Notes: generated by a model not told the origin, from the letters alone. Positions 6,079 to 14,101 are shown, counted from the first letter of the stretch. The stretch is 17,723 nucleotides of DNA from Pseudomonadota bacterium (GCA_015222795.1 JADFVY010000162.1:1-17723); one strand, 5' to 3'. Program-made: numbers and translations.

Positions 6079-8214
6079 TTATCCCGCGCGGATGCCGGCC
6101 AGGAAACGCTCGATTTCTTGAGAAAGGCCCTCGGCGCGTTTGGTCAGGGATTCCGTGGCCGACATGACCTGGCCAGCCGCCGCGCCGGTTTCGCCGGCGG
6201 CCTGGTTGACCTTTTCGATATTGGCGTCCACCTCGCCGGTGCCGCGGGCGGCCTCCTGAACATTGCGCGCGATCTCGCGGGTCGAGGCGCCCTGCTGCTC
6301 CACGGCGGTGGCGATGGTCATGGAGATATCGTTGATCTCGCCGATGATGTCGTGAATGCCGCGAATATCGTCTACCGCGCCCATGGTCTGTTCCTGTATG
6401 GCATCGATCTGGGCCGAAATTTCCTCGGTAGCCTTCGCGGTCTGGTTGGCCAGGTTCTTGACCTCATTTGCGACCACGGCGAAGCCCTTGCCGGCCTCGC
6501 CAGCGCGCGCCGCCTCAATGGTGGCATTCAGCGCCAGCAAATTGGTCTGGCCGGCGATCTCGTTGATCAGGCTCACCACTTCGCCAATCCGCCCAGCGGT
6601 AACCGACAGGTCGCGCACAGTGCTGTCGGTGCGCCTCGCCTGGTCCACGGCGCGCCCGGCAATATCGGCTGATTGCCCGGCCTGGCGGCCGATTTCGGCG
6701 ATCGAGGCGGTTAACTGCTCCGCCGCGGTTGCGACCGTTGCCACATTGGCCGAGGCTTCACGCGACGCTGCCGCCACGGCGGCCGACTGAGTGCTGCTTT
6801 CCTCCGCCGTGCCAGACATCCGGGATGCGACCGCCTGCATCTGGGCGGCTTCCTCGCCAACCGACTCGACAATGCCCTTTACCTGACCTTCGAACCGGTC
6901 GGCCAGTTCCAGCATGGCGCGGCGTTTTTCCTCGCGAGCCGCGCTTTCCTTTTCTTTCTGCTCAAGTTGCAATTCCGCCTTCTCGATGGCGTTTTCGCGG
7001 AAGACCCGTAGCGCCCGCCCCATCTCACCGATTTCGTCGCGGCGATGCGCCCAGGGAACCTCGATCTCGATTTCGCCGGCCGCCAGGCTACTCATGGCGC
7101 TGGTCATCCGTCCCAGCGGGCGGGTCACGCGCCAAAAGACAAATGCCAGCGAAATTGCAATGACGCCGGTGCCAAGGGCAAGCAGGACTATGTCCACATT
7201 GATGTGCCGGGTACCGCGATTCACCGCGCCCATGGCAATTTGGCGCGAATGATCGGCGGCGATCCCGGCCAACTGCTGCACCGACTGCGCCGCGCGCCGC
7301 GACCGGTCGCGCCATTCGTCTTCCAGAACGGGATAGGGTGTTTCCTCGGTGCCGGCTTGGGCCATGGCGTCCCGCAGTGCGACATAATCGCGCCGATAAA
7401 GCGCCTCGGCCTCTCGAATCGCATCGATAAGTCCGGCGTCCAGGAAACCGCGAATGGCGCTGGCTTCCAGCAAGCTCCAGGCAGCTTCAATCCGCCCGCG
7501 CGCGGCGCCCAGCTTGCCTATGTCGTCCCGCGACAACGACTCGGCCGAGGAAATAGCGCGCGCGATAATTTCACGTTCCTGTGCGGTATGCTCGGCAATC
7601 GTCCAGACCGCTTCCTGCAATTGCGCCAACTCCTGGATTCGCGCGAACCGGGGTGGAAAATCCAACCGACTGTCGGGTCTGAACCCGGTGGAAACTCTTA
7701 GTTGGCGCAGAAGAAATATTGTTTCGCTGACTGCGGGCCACCACTGCTCGGCGAGTTCCCGATCGTCCAGCATGCCGCCTGTCAGCAATGCGGCGTCGAC
7801 CTTGCCGCGTAAGGCTTCCAGAATCGCTTTATTACGCTCCAGCGCAACCAGATGCGCGCCGGCGGCGCCTCGCGATGCCTGACCGGCCGTGGCAAACAGC
7901 GCCGCCATCGCCTGTTGCGCCTCGGCGCGATGTCCCAGCGCTTCCTCGCCCAGCGGTCCGTCGATCACGCCCATAAAGCTGCCGATGCCAAGGGCGCGCA
8001 CGGTGAATTCACGTTCCACGGCAAGCGCGCTGGCCGCCTTCAAAGAGTTTTCGGCGATCATGCCGGCGTCGACCGCGACGCGCGCGTTAGCCCGCTTGGC
8101 GATCGCGTCGCTCGTCAGGCCGATCGTGTAATAGCCGATGATCGCCCCAAGCACCACGAGCATGGCGAACAGACTAAACCGGATCGTAAATATGGATGCC
8201 AGCTTGTGCAGCAT
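6079..8214 (-). CDS. Methyl-accepting chemotaxis protein with NIT-like periplasmic sensor
   Basis: A 711-residue transmembrane chemoreceptor. Helix 1 is at about 12-32, a large periplasmic domain spans about 33-338, helix 2 is about 340-361, HAMP about 362-415 (with RRDEIGEMGRALRVF), a coiled-coil linker follows, and then a cytoplasmic signalling domain. The CheA/CheW-contacting tip is EIAGQTNLLALNATIEAARA (552-571). No CheR-docking pentapeptide is visible at the C-terminus. The sensor contains two helical bundles each marked by an ER motif: ALAVEREFTVRAL (63-75) and TAQEREIIARAIS (210-222), with a middle VALERNKAILEALRGKVDAA. This organisation resembles the nitrate/nitrite-sensing NIT domain, but ligand is inferred only. 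Start ATG 8212-8214 has a modest AGGA upstream. The signalling half is closely related to that of the MCP upstream, suggesting paralogy with exchanged sensors. Confidence 0.93.
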   Translation of the reverse strand: MLHKLASIFTIRFSLFAMLVVLGAIIGYYTIGLTSDAIAKRANARVAVDAGMIAENSLKAASALAVEREFTVRALGIGSFMGVIDGPLGEEALGHRAEAQQAMAALFATAGQASRGAAGAHLVALERNKAILEALRGKVDAALLTGGMLDDRELAEQWWPAVSETIFLLRQLRVSTGFRPDSRLDFPPRFARIQELAQLQEAVWTIAEHTAQEREIIARAISSAESLSRDDIGKLGAARGRIEAAWSLLEASAIRGFLDAGLIDAIREAEALYRRDYVALRDAMAQAGTEETPYPVLEDEWRDRSRRAAQSVQQLAGIAADHSRQIAMGAVNRGTRHINVDIVLLALGTGVIAISLAFVFWRVTRPLGRMTSAMSSLAAGEIEIEVPWAHRRDEIGEMGRALRVFRENAIEKAELQLEQKEKESAAREEKRRAMLELADRFEGQVKGIVESVGEEAAQMQAVASRMSGTAEESSTQSAAVAAASREASANVATVATAAEQLTASIAEIGRQAGQSADIAGRAVDQARRTDSTVRDLSVTAGRIGEVVSLINEIAGQTNLLALNATIEAARAGEAGKGFAVVANEVKNLANQTAKATEEISAQIDAIQEQTMGAVDDIRGIHDIIGEINDISMTIATAVEQQGASTREIARNVQEAARGTGEVDANIEKVNQAAGETGAAAGQVMSATESLTKRAEGLSQEIERFLAGIRAG

Positions 8215-8302
8215 GTTTTCCTACTCTCAAAACCCGCCCGGATTCACTGAAGAATAGACCAGGTGAAGGCTCACCCCGCCAGCTATGTGTTACCACTTTA
8301 GG

Positions 8303-8318
8303 GTTAATGGAATGTTAA
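8303..8318 (-). promoter_or_regulatory. CtrA-like box upstream of the NIT-type MCP
   Basis: On the minus strand the sequence TTAACATTCCATTAACC fits TTAA-N7-TTAAC, the full CtrA-binding consensus of alphaproteobacteria. It lies about 90 bases upstream of the MCP start codon (8214), between that gene and the terminator of the preceding MCP. CtrA activates flagellar and chemotaxis genes in many alphaproteobacteria, so the location makes biological sense. I could not identify convincing -10/-35 elements next to it. The N7 rule is short enough that chance matches occur in AT-rich spacers. Confidence 0.5.
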
Positions 8319-8365
8319 GGATGCCTTGCGATGAAAATGCTTATTTGCATGAACGGCGCCCAAAG

Positions 8366-8393
8366 AAAAAAGGGCCGCCCCGAAGGGCGGCCC
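8366..8393 (-). terminator. Rho-independent terminator of the duplicated-sensor MCP
   Basis: Reading the minus strand, a perfect 9-bp GC stem (GGGCCGCCC pairing with GGGCGGCCC) closes a TTCG tetraloop and is followed at once by six T residues (A-run 8366-8371 on the plus strand). It sits 37 bases past the TGA of the upstream MCP. It should end that transcript, so the next MCP needs its own promoter. Confidence 0.95.
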
Positions 8394-8429
8394 TAGCCTG
8401 GAGCAAACGGACAGGCCGTTACTTTAGTA

Positions 8430-10508
8430 TCAGGCGGAGCGAACTTCCTTGAGGAAGTCGTCAACCTGGCCCCGCAGGCCTTCGGCCTGGCGGGACACTT
8501 CCTGCGCCGCGCCGAGCACCTGACCCGCCGCCGAGCCAGTTTCCGCCGCCGCCCGGTTGACGTTGTCGATATTGGAATTGACGTCCTGCGTGCCGGTCGC
8601 GGCCTGCTGAACGTTGCGGGCGATTTCCTGGGTGGAAACACCCTGTTCCTCGACCGCCGAGGAGATGGTCGTCGAGATATCGCTGATTTCACCGATGATC
8701 GAGCGAATCTTTTCGATCGCACCGACGGCGCCGTTTGTCTCTTCCTGGATCGCGGTGATCTGGGTCGAGATTTCCTCGGTCGCCTTGGCAGTCTGGTTGG
8801 CCAGGTTTTTGACTTCCTGGGCCACGACGGCAAAGCCCTTGCCCGCCTCACCGGCACGCGCCGCCTCGATGGTGGCATTGAGCGCCAGCAGGTTGGTCTG
8901 GCCAGCGATGTCGTTGATCAAGTTCACGACATCGCCGATCTTGGCCGCGGCCTCGGCCAGGCCCCGGACCGTATCGTTGGTCGTTTCAGCCTCGATCACC
9001 GCGTTCTGGGCAATCTTGGCCGACTGCATGACCTGGCGTCCGATCTCGGCGATCGATGCCGAAAGCTCTTCGGCCGTGGCCGCCACGGTCTGCACGTTCG
9101 CGGTTGCCTGTTCGGAGGCGCTCGCCACGTTCGCCGACTGACGGCTGGTCTCTTCCGCAGTAGCGGACATTTGCTGAGCAGTTGCCTGCATCTCGGTCGC
9201 GGAGGACGAAACGCCGTCCACCACATCCTTGACCTGGCCCTCGAAGCGATCGGCCATCTTGTACATGGCCTCGCGCTTTTCGTCCTCGGCACGTTTCTGT
9301 GCTTCGACCTGTTCTTCCTCAAGGCGGATCTTCTCGATTGCGTTGTCCTTGAATATCTGTACCGCCTGGGACATTTCGCCGATTTCGTCACCCCGGTCGG
9401 CGCCCTCGACCATCACGGCGTTGTCGCCTTCGGCGAGGCGGGTCATAACGTCGATGATCGTTGAGATCGGCTTGACGATACGACCGCGAATCACGAACAG
9501 GGAAGCACCGACCAGAACCAGGATTACGACTCCGGTCAAATACATGGAAAAGGAAGACAGGCTCATGGCTTCCGCCAGAACAGCTTGAACCTCGGTCGCT
9601 TCGCGATTGCTTCGGGCTATATTTTCGCGGCCCAGCGTCGACATGCCGTTTAGCGCCGGGCTGTCGTCAACCTTGACCGACCGGTCGATTTCCTCCGCGC
9701 TCGCGAAAGAGCCGGCCATGGACTCTGCCTGCCGCAATCCCTTCTCATAAGCCGAGACAACACCGCGAATATCGGACAGCGCCTTGTCTTCGGCCGGTGT
9801 CACGCCGAGGGCCCTGATCTCATCGATAGCGGCATAGGCGTTGTTCATCGCGACCTCTACCTTGGCGATGCGGGGTTTGTCCTGGCGCAGTACGAAGTTC
9901 TTGAACTGGTGGATCATGCCGCCGTAACCCAGCGTATTGGCCAGCTTGGTTACAAGACCCGCCCGCCCGAGTTCGGTAACGGAAATTCCCAGTTGGGTGG
10001 CGATTTCGCTATCCAGCGTGTTCAATCCGGCAAGCGCCGGGCCATCGTCCACCTTGACCGTCTGGTCGATTTCGTCCGCCGTGGCGCCGGCGCCGGCCAT
10101 CTGGGCCGCCTGTTGCAGCCCGTCATTATAGGCGGTGAGAACAGAATCGATGTCGTCGAGCGCCTTGGCTTCCGTGGCATTCACGCCCAACGACCGGTAC
10201 CGGTCGACGGCGGCCTGCGCAGCGCCCATTTTAGCCTGGACCTTGCGAATTCGGGGTTGATCCTGCCGCAGCACGTAATTTTTGAACTGGTGGATCATGC
10301 CGCCATAGCCAAGATTGGTGCGCAGCGCCGTCGCGGCGTCCGCCTTGTCGTTCTTGGATTTGCGGAATGCGTCCCAGGCAGTTTCGATCTGGGCGACGTC
10401 ATTGCTGATATTTACGGCGTTATAAATCAGAACACCGCCACCCGCGAGGAGAACCCCGACGAATATCCAGCCAACCGTGGCGATTCTGAGACTATTGAAA
10501 AACTTCAT
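8430..10508 (-). CDS. Methyl-accepting chemotaxis protein with duplicated periplasmic sensor
   Basis: A 692-residue chemoreceptor. Membrane helix 1 is about 10-32, the periplasmic part about 33-318, helix 2 about 320-340, HAMP about 341-395 (DRGDEIGEMSQAVQIFKDN), then a coiled-coil signalling domain with tip DIAGQTNLLALNATIEAARA (533-552). The periplasmic part holds two copies of a domain of about 104 residues (62-165 and 189-292), exactly 127 residues apart with no gap. Each starts LGYGGMIHQFKN[YF]VLRQD[QK]PRI and ends VKVDD[GS]PAL. The GYGGxIHxFKNxVLR motif belongs to a sensor type I know from other bacterial signalling proteins without an assigned ligand; the invariant H and K may bind it. 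No C-terminal CheR pentapeptide is visible. The start ATG (10506-10508) has GGGAG about ten bases upstream. A strong terminator follows the gene. Confidence 0.95.
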   Translation of the reverse strand: MKFFNSLRIATVGWIFVGVLLAGGGVLIYNAVNISNDVAQIETAWDAFRKSKNDKADAATALRTNLGYGGMIHQFKNYVLRQDQPRIRKVQAKMGAAQAAVDRYRSLGVNATEAKALDDIDSVLTAYNDGLQQAAQMAGAGATADEIDQTVKVDDGPALAGLNTLDSEIATQLGISVTELGRAGLVTKLANTLGYGGMIHQFKNFVLRQDKPRIAKVEVAMNNAYAAIDEIRALGVTPAEDKALSDIRGVVSAYEKGLRQAESMAGSFASAEEIDRSVKVDDSPALNGMSTLGRENIARSNREATEVQAVLAEAMSLSSFSMYLTGVVILVLVGASLFVIRGRIVKPISTIIDVMTRLAEGDNAVMVEGADRGDEIGEMSQAVQIFKDNAIEKIRLEEEQVEAQKRAEDEKREAMYKMADRFEGQVKDVVDGVSSSATEMQATAQQMSATAEETSRQSANVASASEQATANVQTVAATAEELSASIAEIGRQVMQSAKIAQNAVIEAETTNDTVRGLAEAAAKIGDVVNLINDIAGQTNLLALNATIEAARAGEAGKGFAVVAQEVKNLANQTAKATEEISTQITAIQEETNGAVGAIEKIRSIIGEISDISTTISSAVEEQGVSTQEIARNVQQAATGTQDVNSNIDNVNRAAAETGSAAGQVLGAAQEVSRQAEGLRGQVDDFLKEVRSA
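9365..10323 (-). repeat. 381-bp in-frame tandem repeat region encoding the two MCP sensor copies
   Basis: The two sensor copies lie near 10323-10012 (residues 62-165) and 9944-9633 (residues 189-292); the outer limits given here include flanking linker and HAMP approach. The copies are offset by exactly 381 bases: the string TTGAACTGGTGGATCATGCC occurs on the plus strand at 9901 and at 10282. At protein level the motif LGYGGMIHQFKN is identical, while other positions have diverged, so the duplication is not very recent. Confidence 0.85.
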
Positions 10509-10803
10509 AACCTGTACTCCCGCGCATAGAATTTAATTCACGGCATTTTTGAATAGGCTCATCTGCCCTTTTCAATGCCACTCTAACCAGCCAAAATATC
10601 CTTATTAATCTTATGGATATATTGGGCTTACCTCTATTGGTCAGAGTAAGGGATACAGGTTACCTATTGATTAATATGACTCACACTAAATGCTATCTAT
10701 TTTTGGGTATTATCGGCTTGCGGTGGCTCATGCAAAAATAGTGCGGGGGGTAATGACGCGAAGCCAAATCCAACGCGGGCGATAGCGCCAAAACTAAAAA
10801 CTG
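10509..10803 (-). promoter_or_regulatory. AT-rich intergenic leader of the duplicated-sensor MCP
   Basis: This 295-base gene-free stretch separates the betA-like stop codon from the MCP start and is markedly AT-rich compared with flanking genes. I see a 6-bp inverted repeat ATATCC-N13-GGATAT at 10596-10620. On the minus strand there is also a GCCGATAA (10710-10717) matching the -10 element of flagellar sigma-28 promoters, but without a fitting -35 and about 200 bases from the start codon. GGGAG near the ATG is the likely ribosome-binding site. No open frame of note and no T-tailed hairpin for the betA-like gene was found. Confidence 0.45.
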
Positions 10804-12465
10804 TTAGCGCTGCGCGGTTTCCCAGCGTGGGCTTATCCAGGGTTCCTGGTTCGAGGGCGGCAGCGGGTCGCGGCCGAGGATCAGGTCGCTGGCCTTTTCA
10901 CCGACCATGATCGACGGGCCATTCAGATTGCCGTTGTTGATGCGGGGGAAGATCGAGCTATCGACCACGCGCAGGCCTTCCACGCCGATCACCCGGCATT
11001 CCGGATCGATGACCGCCATGGCGTCATCGGGCGCGCCCATGCGGCATGTGCCGCAGGGATGAAAGGCGCTTTCCACCTCTTCGCGGATGTAATCGTTCAA
11101 CGCCTCGTCACTTTCCACATGTGGCCCCGGGGAGATTTCGCGCCCCACGAAAGGCTTGAAGGCATCCTGGGCGAATATTTCGCGCGTCAGGCGGATGCAG
11201 TTGCGGAAATCGGCCCAGTCCTTCTCATCCGACATGTAATTGAACTGGATGGCCGGCGCGTCCTTCGGGTCGGCGGAGCGCAGCCGCACCCAGCCGCGCG
11301 AGGGCGAGCGCATCGGCCCGACATGGGCCTGGAAACCGTGGCTCTCGGCCGCCGCCTTGCCGTCATAGCGGATCGCCACGGGCAGGAAGTGATACTGGAT
11401 GTCGGGATATTTCACCCCGGCCCCGGAGCGGATGAAGGCGGCGCTTTCGAAATGGTTGGTGGCGCCGAGCCCGGATCGGAAGAACAGCCATTGCGCGCCG
11501 ATCATGGCCTTGGAGAACAGGTTCAGATGCTTGTAGAGCGTGATCGGCTGGGTGCACTCCATTTGAATATAAAGCTCCAGATGGTCCTGCAGGTTTTCGC
11601 CCACGCCGGGCCGGTCGGCCACGACCTCGATGCCATGCTCGCGCAACTCCGCCGCAGGGCCGATGCCCGACAGTTTCAGCAGCTTGGGCGAATTGATCGA
11701 CGAGGCCGCGATGATGACCTCGCGCCGCGCCCGCACGGTCTCGATCCGCCCGCCGCGTTCGTATTCCACGCCGACGGCGCGCTTGCCCTCGAACAGAATG
11801 CGCCGGGCGAGGCCGCGTTGCATGGAGGCATTGGGGCGCTTCAGGGCAGGCTTCAGATAGGCGTTGGCGGCCGACCAGCGCCGGCCCTTCCAGATGGTCA
11901 TCTCCATCGGCCCGAAGCCTTCCTGCTTCTCGCCGTTATAATCGTCGGTCACTTCGTAGCCCGCCTGGCGGCCGGCCTCGACGAAGGCGTGGAACAGGGG
12001 GTTTTTTCGCGACCCCCGCGTCACATGCAGCGGCCCATCCGTGCCGCGCCAGCCTTCCTGCCCTCCATGGGATGATTCCATGCGCTTGAAATAGGGCAGC
12101 ACATGCCGGTAACCCCAGCCCGTCGCGCCCTGTTCCTCCCAATGATCGTAGTCGTGGGCATGGCCGCGTACATAGACCATGCCGTTGATCGACGACGAGC
12201 CGCCGACCACCTTGCCCCTGGGGCAGACCAGCTTGCGCCCGCCAAGATGGGGTTCGGGCTCCGACGCGTAACCCCAGTCATAGGTCGCCATATTCATCGG
12301 GTAGGACAGCGCAGACGGCATCTGGATCAGCGGCCCCATGTCCGTGCCGCCATATTCCAGCACCAGCACCGTGTGCCTGCCGTCCTCGGAAAGCCTGTAG
12401 GCCATGGCGCAACCCGCCGAGCCCGCGCCAACGATGATGAAGTCGAATTCCTGTGCAGATGTCAT
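10804..12465 (-). CDS. betA: Choline dehydrogenase-type GMC flavoprotein oxidoreductase
   Basis: A 553-residue FAD-dependent alcohol dehydrogenase of the GMC family, closest to BetA, which oxidises choline to betaine aldehyde and on to glycine betaine at the inner membrane. Seen: the FAD-binding dinucleotide motif IVGAGSAGCAMAYRL (G13, G15, G18) with E37; GMC signature 1 at about 83-101 (RGKVVGGSSSINGMVYVRG); GMC signature 2 around SINSPKLLKLSGIG (256-269); BetA hallmarks YHFLPVAI and HVGPMRSPSRG; active-site H469 in FHPCGTCRMG; and the partner asparagine in the NNGNLNGPS stretch. The C-terminus PLPPSNQEPWISPRW is typical of alphaproteobacterial BetA. Length is normal for the family. The usual partners betB and betI are absent nearby, so another alcohol substrate remains possible. 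It starts 27 bases after the hydrolase stop, with a GGGGG ribosome-binding site, forming a two-gene unit. Confidence 0.9.
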   Translation of the reverse strand: MTSAQEFDFIIVGAGSAGCAMAYRLSEDGRHTVLVLEYGGTDMGPLIQMPSALSYPMNMATYDWGYASEPEPHLGGRKLVCPRGKVVGGSSSINGMVYVRGHAHDYDHWEEQGATGWGYRHVLPYFKRMESSHGGQEGWRGTDGPLHVTRGSRKNPLFHAFVEAGRQAGYEVTDDYNGEKQEGFGPMEMTIWKGRRWSAANAYLKPALKRPNASMQRGLARRILFEGKRAVGVEYERGGRIETVRARREVIIAASSINSPKLLKLSGIGPAAELREHGIEVVADRPGVGENLQDHLELYIQMECTQPITLYKHLNLFSKAMIGAQWLFFRSGLGATNHFESAAFIRSGAGVKYPDIQYHFLPVAIRYDGKAAAESHGFQAHVGPMRSPSRGWVRLRSADPKDAPAIQFNYMSDEKDWADFRNCIRLTREIFAQDAFKPFVGREISPGPHVESDEALNDYIREEVESAFHPCGTCRMGAPDDAMAVIDPECRVIGVEGLRVVDSSIFPRINNGNLNGPSIMVGEKASDLILGRDPLPPSNQEPWISPRWETAQR

Positions 12466-12492
12466 TGCCGCCCCCGGAGGTGGGGACCGGTG

Positions 12493-13338
12493 TCAGCCCA
12501 GCCCCAGCTGTTGCAATATTGCCCGGGTCGCAGGATGCGCCGGATTTTCCATGCCGGTCAATACCGTGAAATGGTTCACCCCCAATATTGCCTCGGCGAC
12601 GGTTTCGACATCCTTCGCGCCCCAGACCGCGGCCATGGCCTCGGACTGCTGGCGGAAGGCGTCGGTCTCGTTATCGCCCCAGTAGAGCGCGAGCGGCGCA
12701 TCGCAGGCCGGCTTCATGAACAGCGGGCTGTTGCGCCGCGCAACCGCGTCATCCATGCCGACCTTCAGATTAATCGTGGTGTTCAACAATGGCTCCAGGT
12801 CGAAAACGCCGCTGATCGAAACGCCGCCCTTCACCAGGTCCTTCGGCAGGTCCGCACCGAAATGGGGCCAATCGGTCGCCATGACCATGCCGACCAACTG
12901 TCCGCCGCAGGAATGACCGGAGACCGTTATGCGGTCCGGGTTGCCGCCGAAACTCTTCACGCAGCCATACAGAAATGCCAGCGCGGCGCGGCACTGCCGG
13001 CCGATTTCGTCGATCGTGACGTCCGGGCAAAGTCCGTAATCAATAACCGCCACATGGGCGCCGGCTTCGACCAGGGGCCGCGCCACGAAACTGGATGATT
13101 TCTTGTCGTTGGACTGCCAGTACCCGCCATGGATATACATATGGACCGGCGCATTTTCGGCGTCCGCCAGAAACAGGTCCAGCGTCTCGGCATCGCTGTC
13201 GCCGTAGACGAGCGTACGCATTGTTTTTGCGTCGACCGCCCAGGCCGCGCTCATGGCGGCCCATTCAGCCAACAGTTCCGGATGTTCCGGGACGTTTGCA
13301 CGGTTGTTATACAGCCCGTCCATTGCTGGATCTATCAT
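12493..13338 (-). CDS. Alpha/beta hydrolase, kynurenine-formamidase-like
   Basis: A 281-residue cytoplasmic alpha/beta hydrolase without signal peptide. The oxyanion-hole motif HGGYW (70-74) followed by xSxDK is typical of the AFMID/kynurenine formamidase branch. The nucleophile elbow is GHSCGG with S143, an uncommon GHSxGG with Cys where Ala is usual. The acid is probably D222 in YWGDNETD, and the catalytic histidine is H256 in NHFTVL. The family hydrolyses N-formylkynurenine or other small amides and esters; the real substrate is not determined by sequence. No other tryptophan-degradation gene is present, so a kynurenine role is not favoured by context. The start ATG 13336-13338 has GGAAGAG upstream. 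It is followed after 27 bases by the betA-like gene, suggesting successive hydrolysis and oxidation steps. Confidence 0.87.
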   Translation of the reverse strand: MIDPAMDGLYNNRANVPEHPELLAEWAAMSAAWAVDAKTMRTLVYGDSDAETLDLFLADAENAPVHMYIHGGYWQSNDKKSSSFVARPLVEAGAHVAVIDYGLCPDVTIDEIGRQCRAALAFLYGCVKSFGGNPDRITVSGHSCGGQLVGMVMATDWPHFGADLPKDLVKGGVSISGVFDLEPLLNTTINLKVGMDDAVARRNSPLFMKPACDAPLALYWGDNETDAFRQQSEAMAAVWGAKDVETVAEAILGVNHFTVLTGMENPAHPATRAILQQLGLG

Positions 13339-13360
13339 GCCAACTCTTCCATGAGTTTAT

Positions 13361-13397
13361 CAGTTCATTATTTTAAAGCAGTGTACTGATGAACCTG
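13361..13397. repeat. Inverted repeat in the hydrolase promoter region
   Basis: CAGTTCAT (13361-13368) and ATGAACCTG (13389-13397) form an 8-bp inverted repeat with one bulged C and a 20-base spacer. The spacer holds a TAAAAT -10-like hexamer on the minus strand (13370-13375). No good -35 lies at 16-18 bases and no T-run follows, so an operator is more likely than a terminator. The evidence is weak. Confidence 0.3.
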
Positions 13398-13411
13398 TTA
13401 AGGAATTGCTA

Positions 13412-14101
13412 CTACACGCCCAGATGGCGATGCGCAAGCCCGGCGTCCGCGACGAGCGCATCGGACTCACCGGACCAGACCACGCGGCCCTTCCCCAGGA
13501 TATAGTGGCGGTCGGCGATGCGGGCCAGGGCGGCGATGTCCTTGTCGATTACCAGGATGGCCTGCCCGGCCTGTTTCAGATGCGCCAGCGCGTTCCAGAT
13601 TTCCTGACGAATCAGCGGCGCCAGCCCTTCCGTGGCCTCGTCCAGGATCAATAATTTCGGATTGGTCATCAGCGCCCGGGCAATGGCCAGCATCTGCTGT
13701 TCGCCACCCGACAGGGTATCGCCCATATTACCGGCCCGCTCGGCGAGACGCGGGAACATTTCGCAGACCGAACGATAATTCCAGGGAGTCTCACCGGATG
13801 CCGTCGCCACCATATTTTCCCGCACGGTGAGGTTGGGGAATATCTGCCTGCCCTCGGGCACCAGCCCGATCCCGGCGCGCGCTATTTTGTATGCCGGACG
13901 GCCCGCCATCTCGGCGCCGTCAAACAGAATCGATCCGCGCCGTGGCGGCGTCAGCCCCATGATCGAGCGCACCGTCGTCGTCTTGCCCATGCCGTTGCGG
14001 CCCATCAGCGTCACGACCTCGCCCGCGCCGACTTGCAGCCCAACGCCGAACAACACCTGGCTGGCGCCGTAAAAAGTTTCGATATCGCGGACGGCAAGCA
14101 T
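13412..14101 (-). CDS. livF: ABC transporter ATP-binding protein, LivF-type
   Basis: A 229-residue ATPase of the branched-chain-amino-acid (HAAT) importer class, last gene of the liv-like operon. Walker A is GRNGMGKTT (34-42), the signature LSGGE (130-134), Walker B LLILDE (150-155) followed by ATEGL. The switch (H-loop) position reads VIDKD, where ABC ATPases usually have His and E. coli LivF has Gln, so Lys or Asp stands there; this occurs in some LivF-like clades. The short length without the C-terminal extension is typical of LivF rather than LivG. Its ATG overlaps the LivG stop as TGATG, indicating coupled translation. The substrate is set by the binding protein and may be an amino acid, amide or aromatic acid. 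Confidence 0.92.
   Translation of the reverse strand: MLAVRDIETFYGASQVLFGVGLQVGAGEVVTLMGRNGMGKTTTVRSIMGLTPPRRGSILFDGAEMAGRPAYKIARAGIGLVPEGRQIFPNLTVRENMVATASGETPWNYRSVCEMFPRLAERAGNMGDTLSGGEQQMLAIARALMTNPKLLILDEATEGLAPLIRQEIWNALAHLKQAGQAILVIDKDIAALARIADRHYILGKGRVVWSGESDALVADAGLAHRHLGV

Noticed and set aside
10780..10800. GGCG-ATAG-CGCC palindrome after the betA-like gene
   Set aside because: Only four paired bases on each side, and the T-rich stretch lies before rather than after it in the direction of transcription.
12493..13338. Calling the hydrolase a true kynurenine formamidase
   Set aside because: The HGGYW motif fits, but no tryptophan or kynurenine pathway gene is nearby and the motif is shared with other hydrolases, so only the broader class is given.
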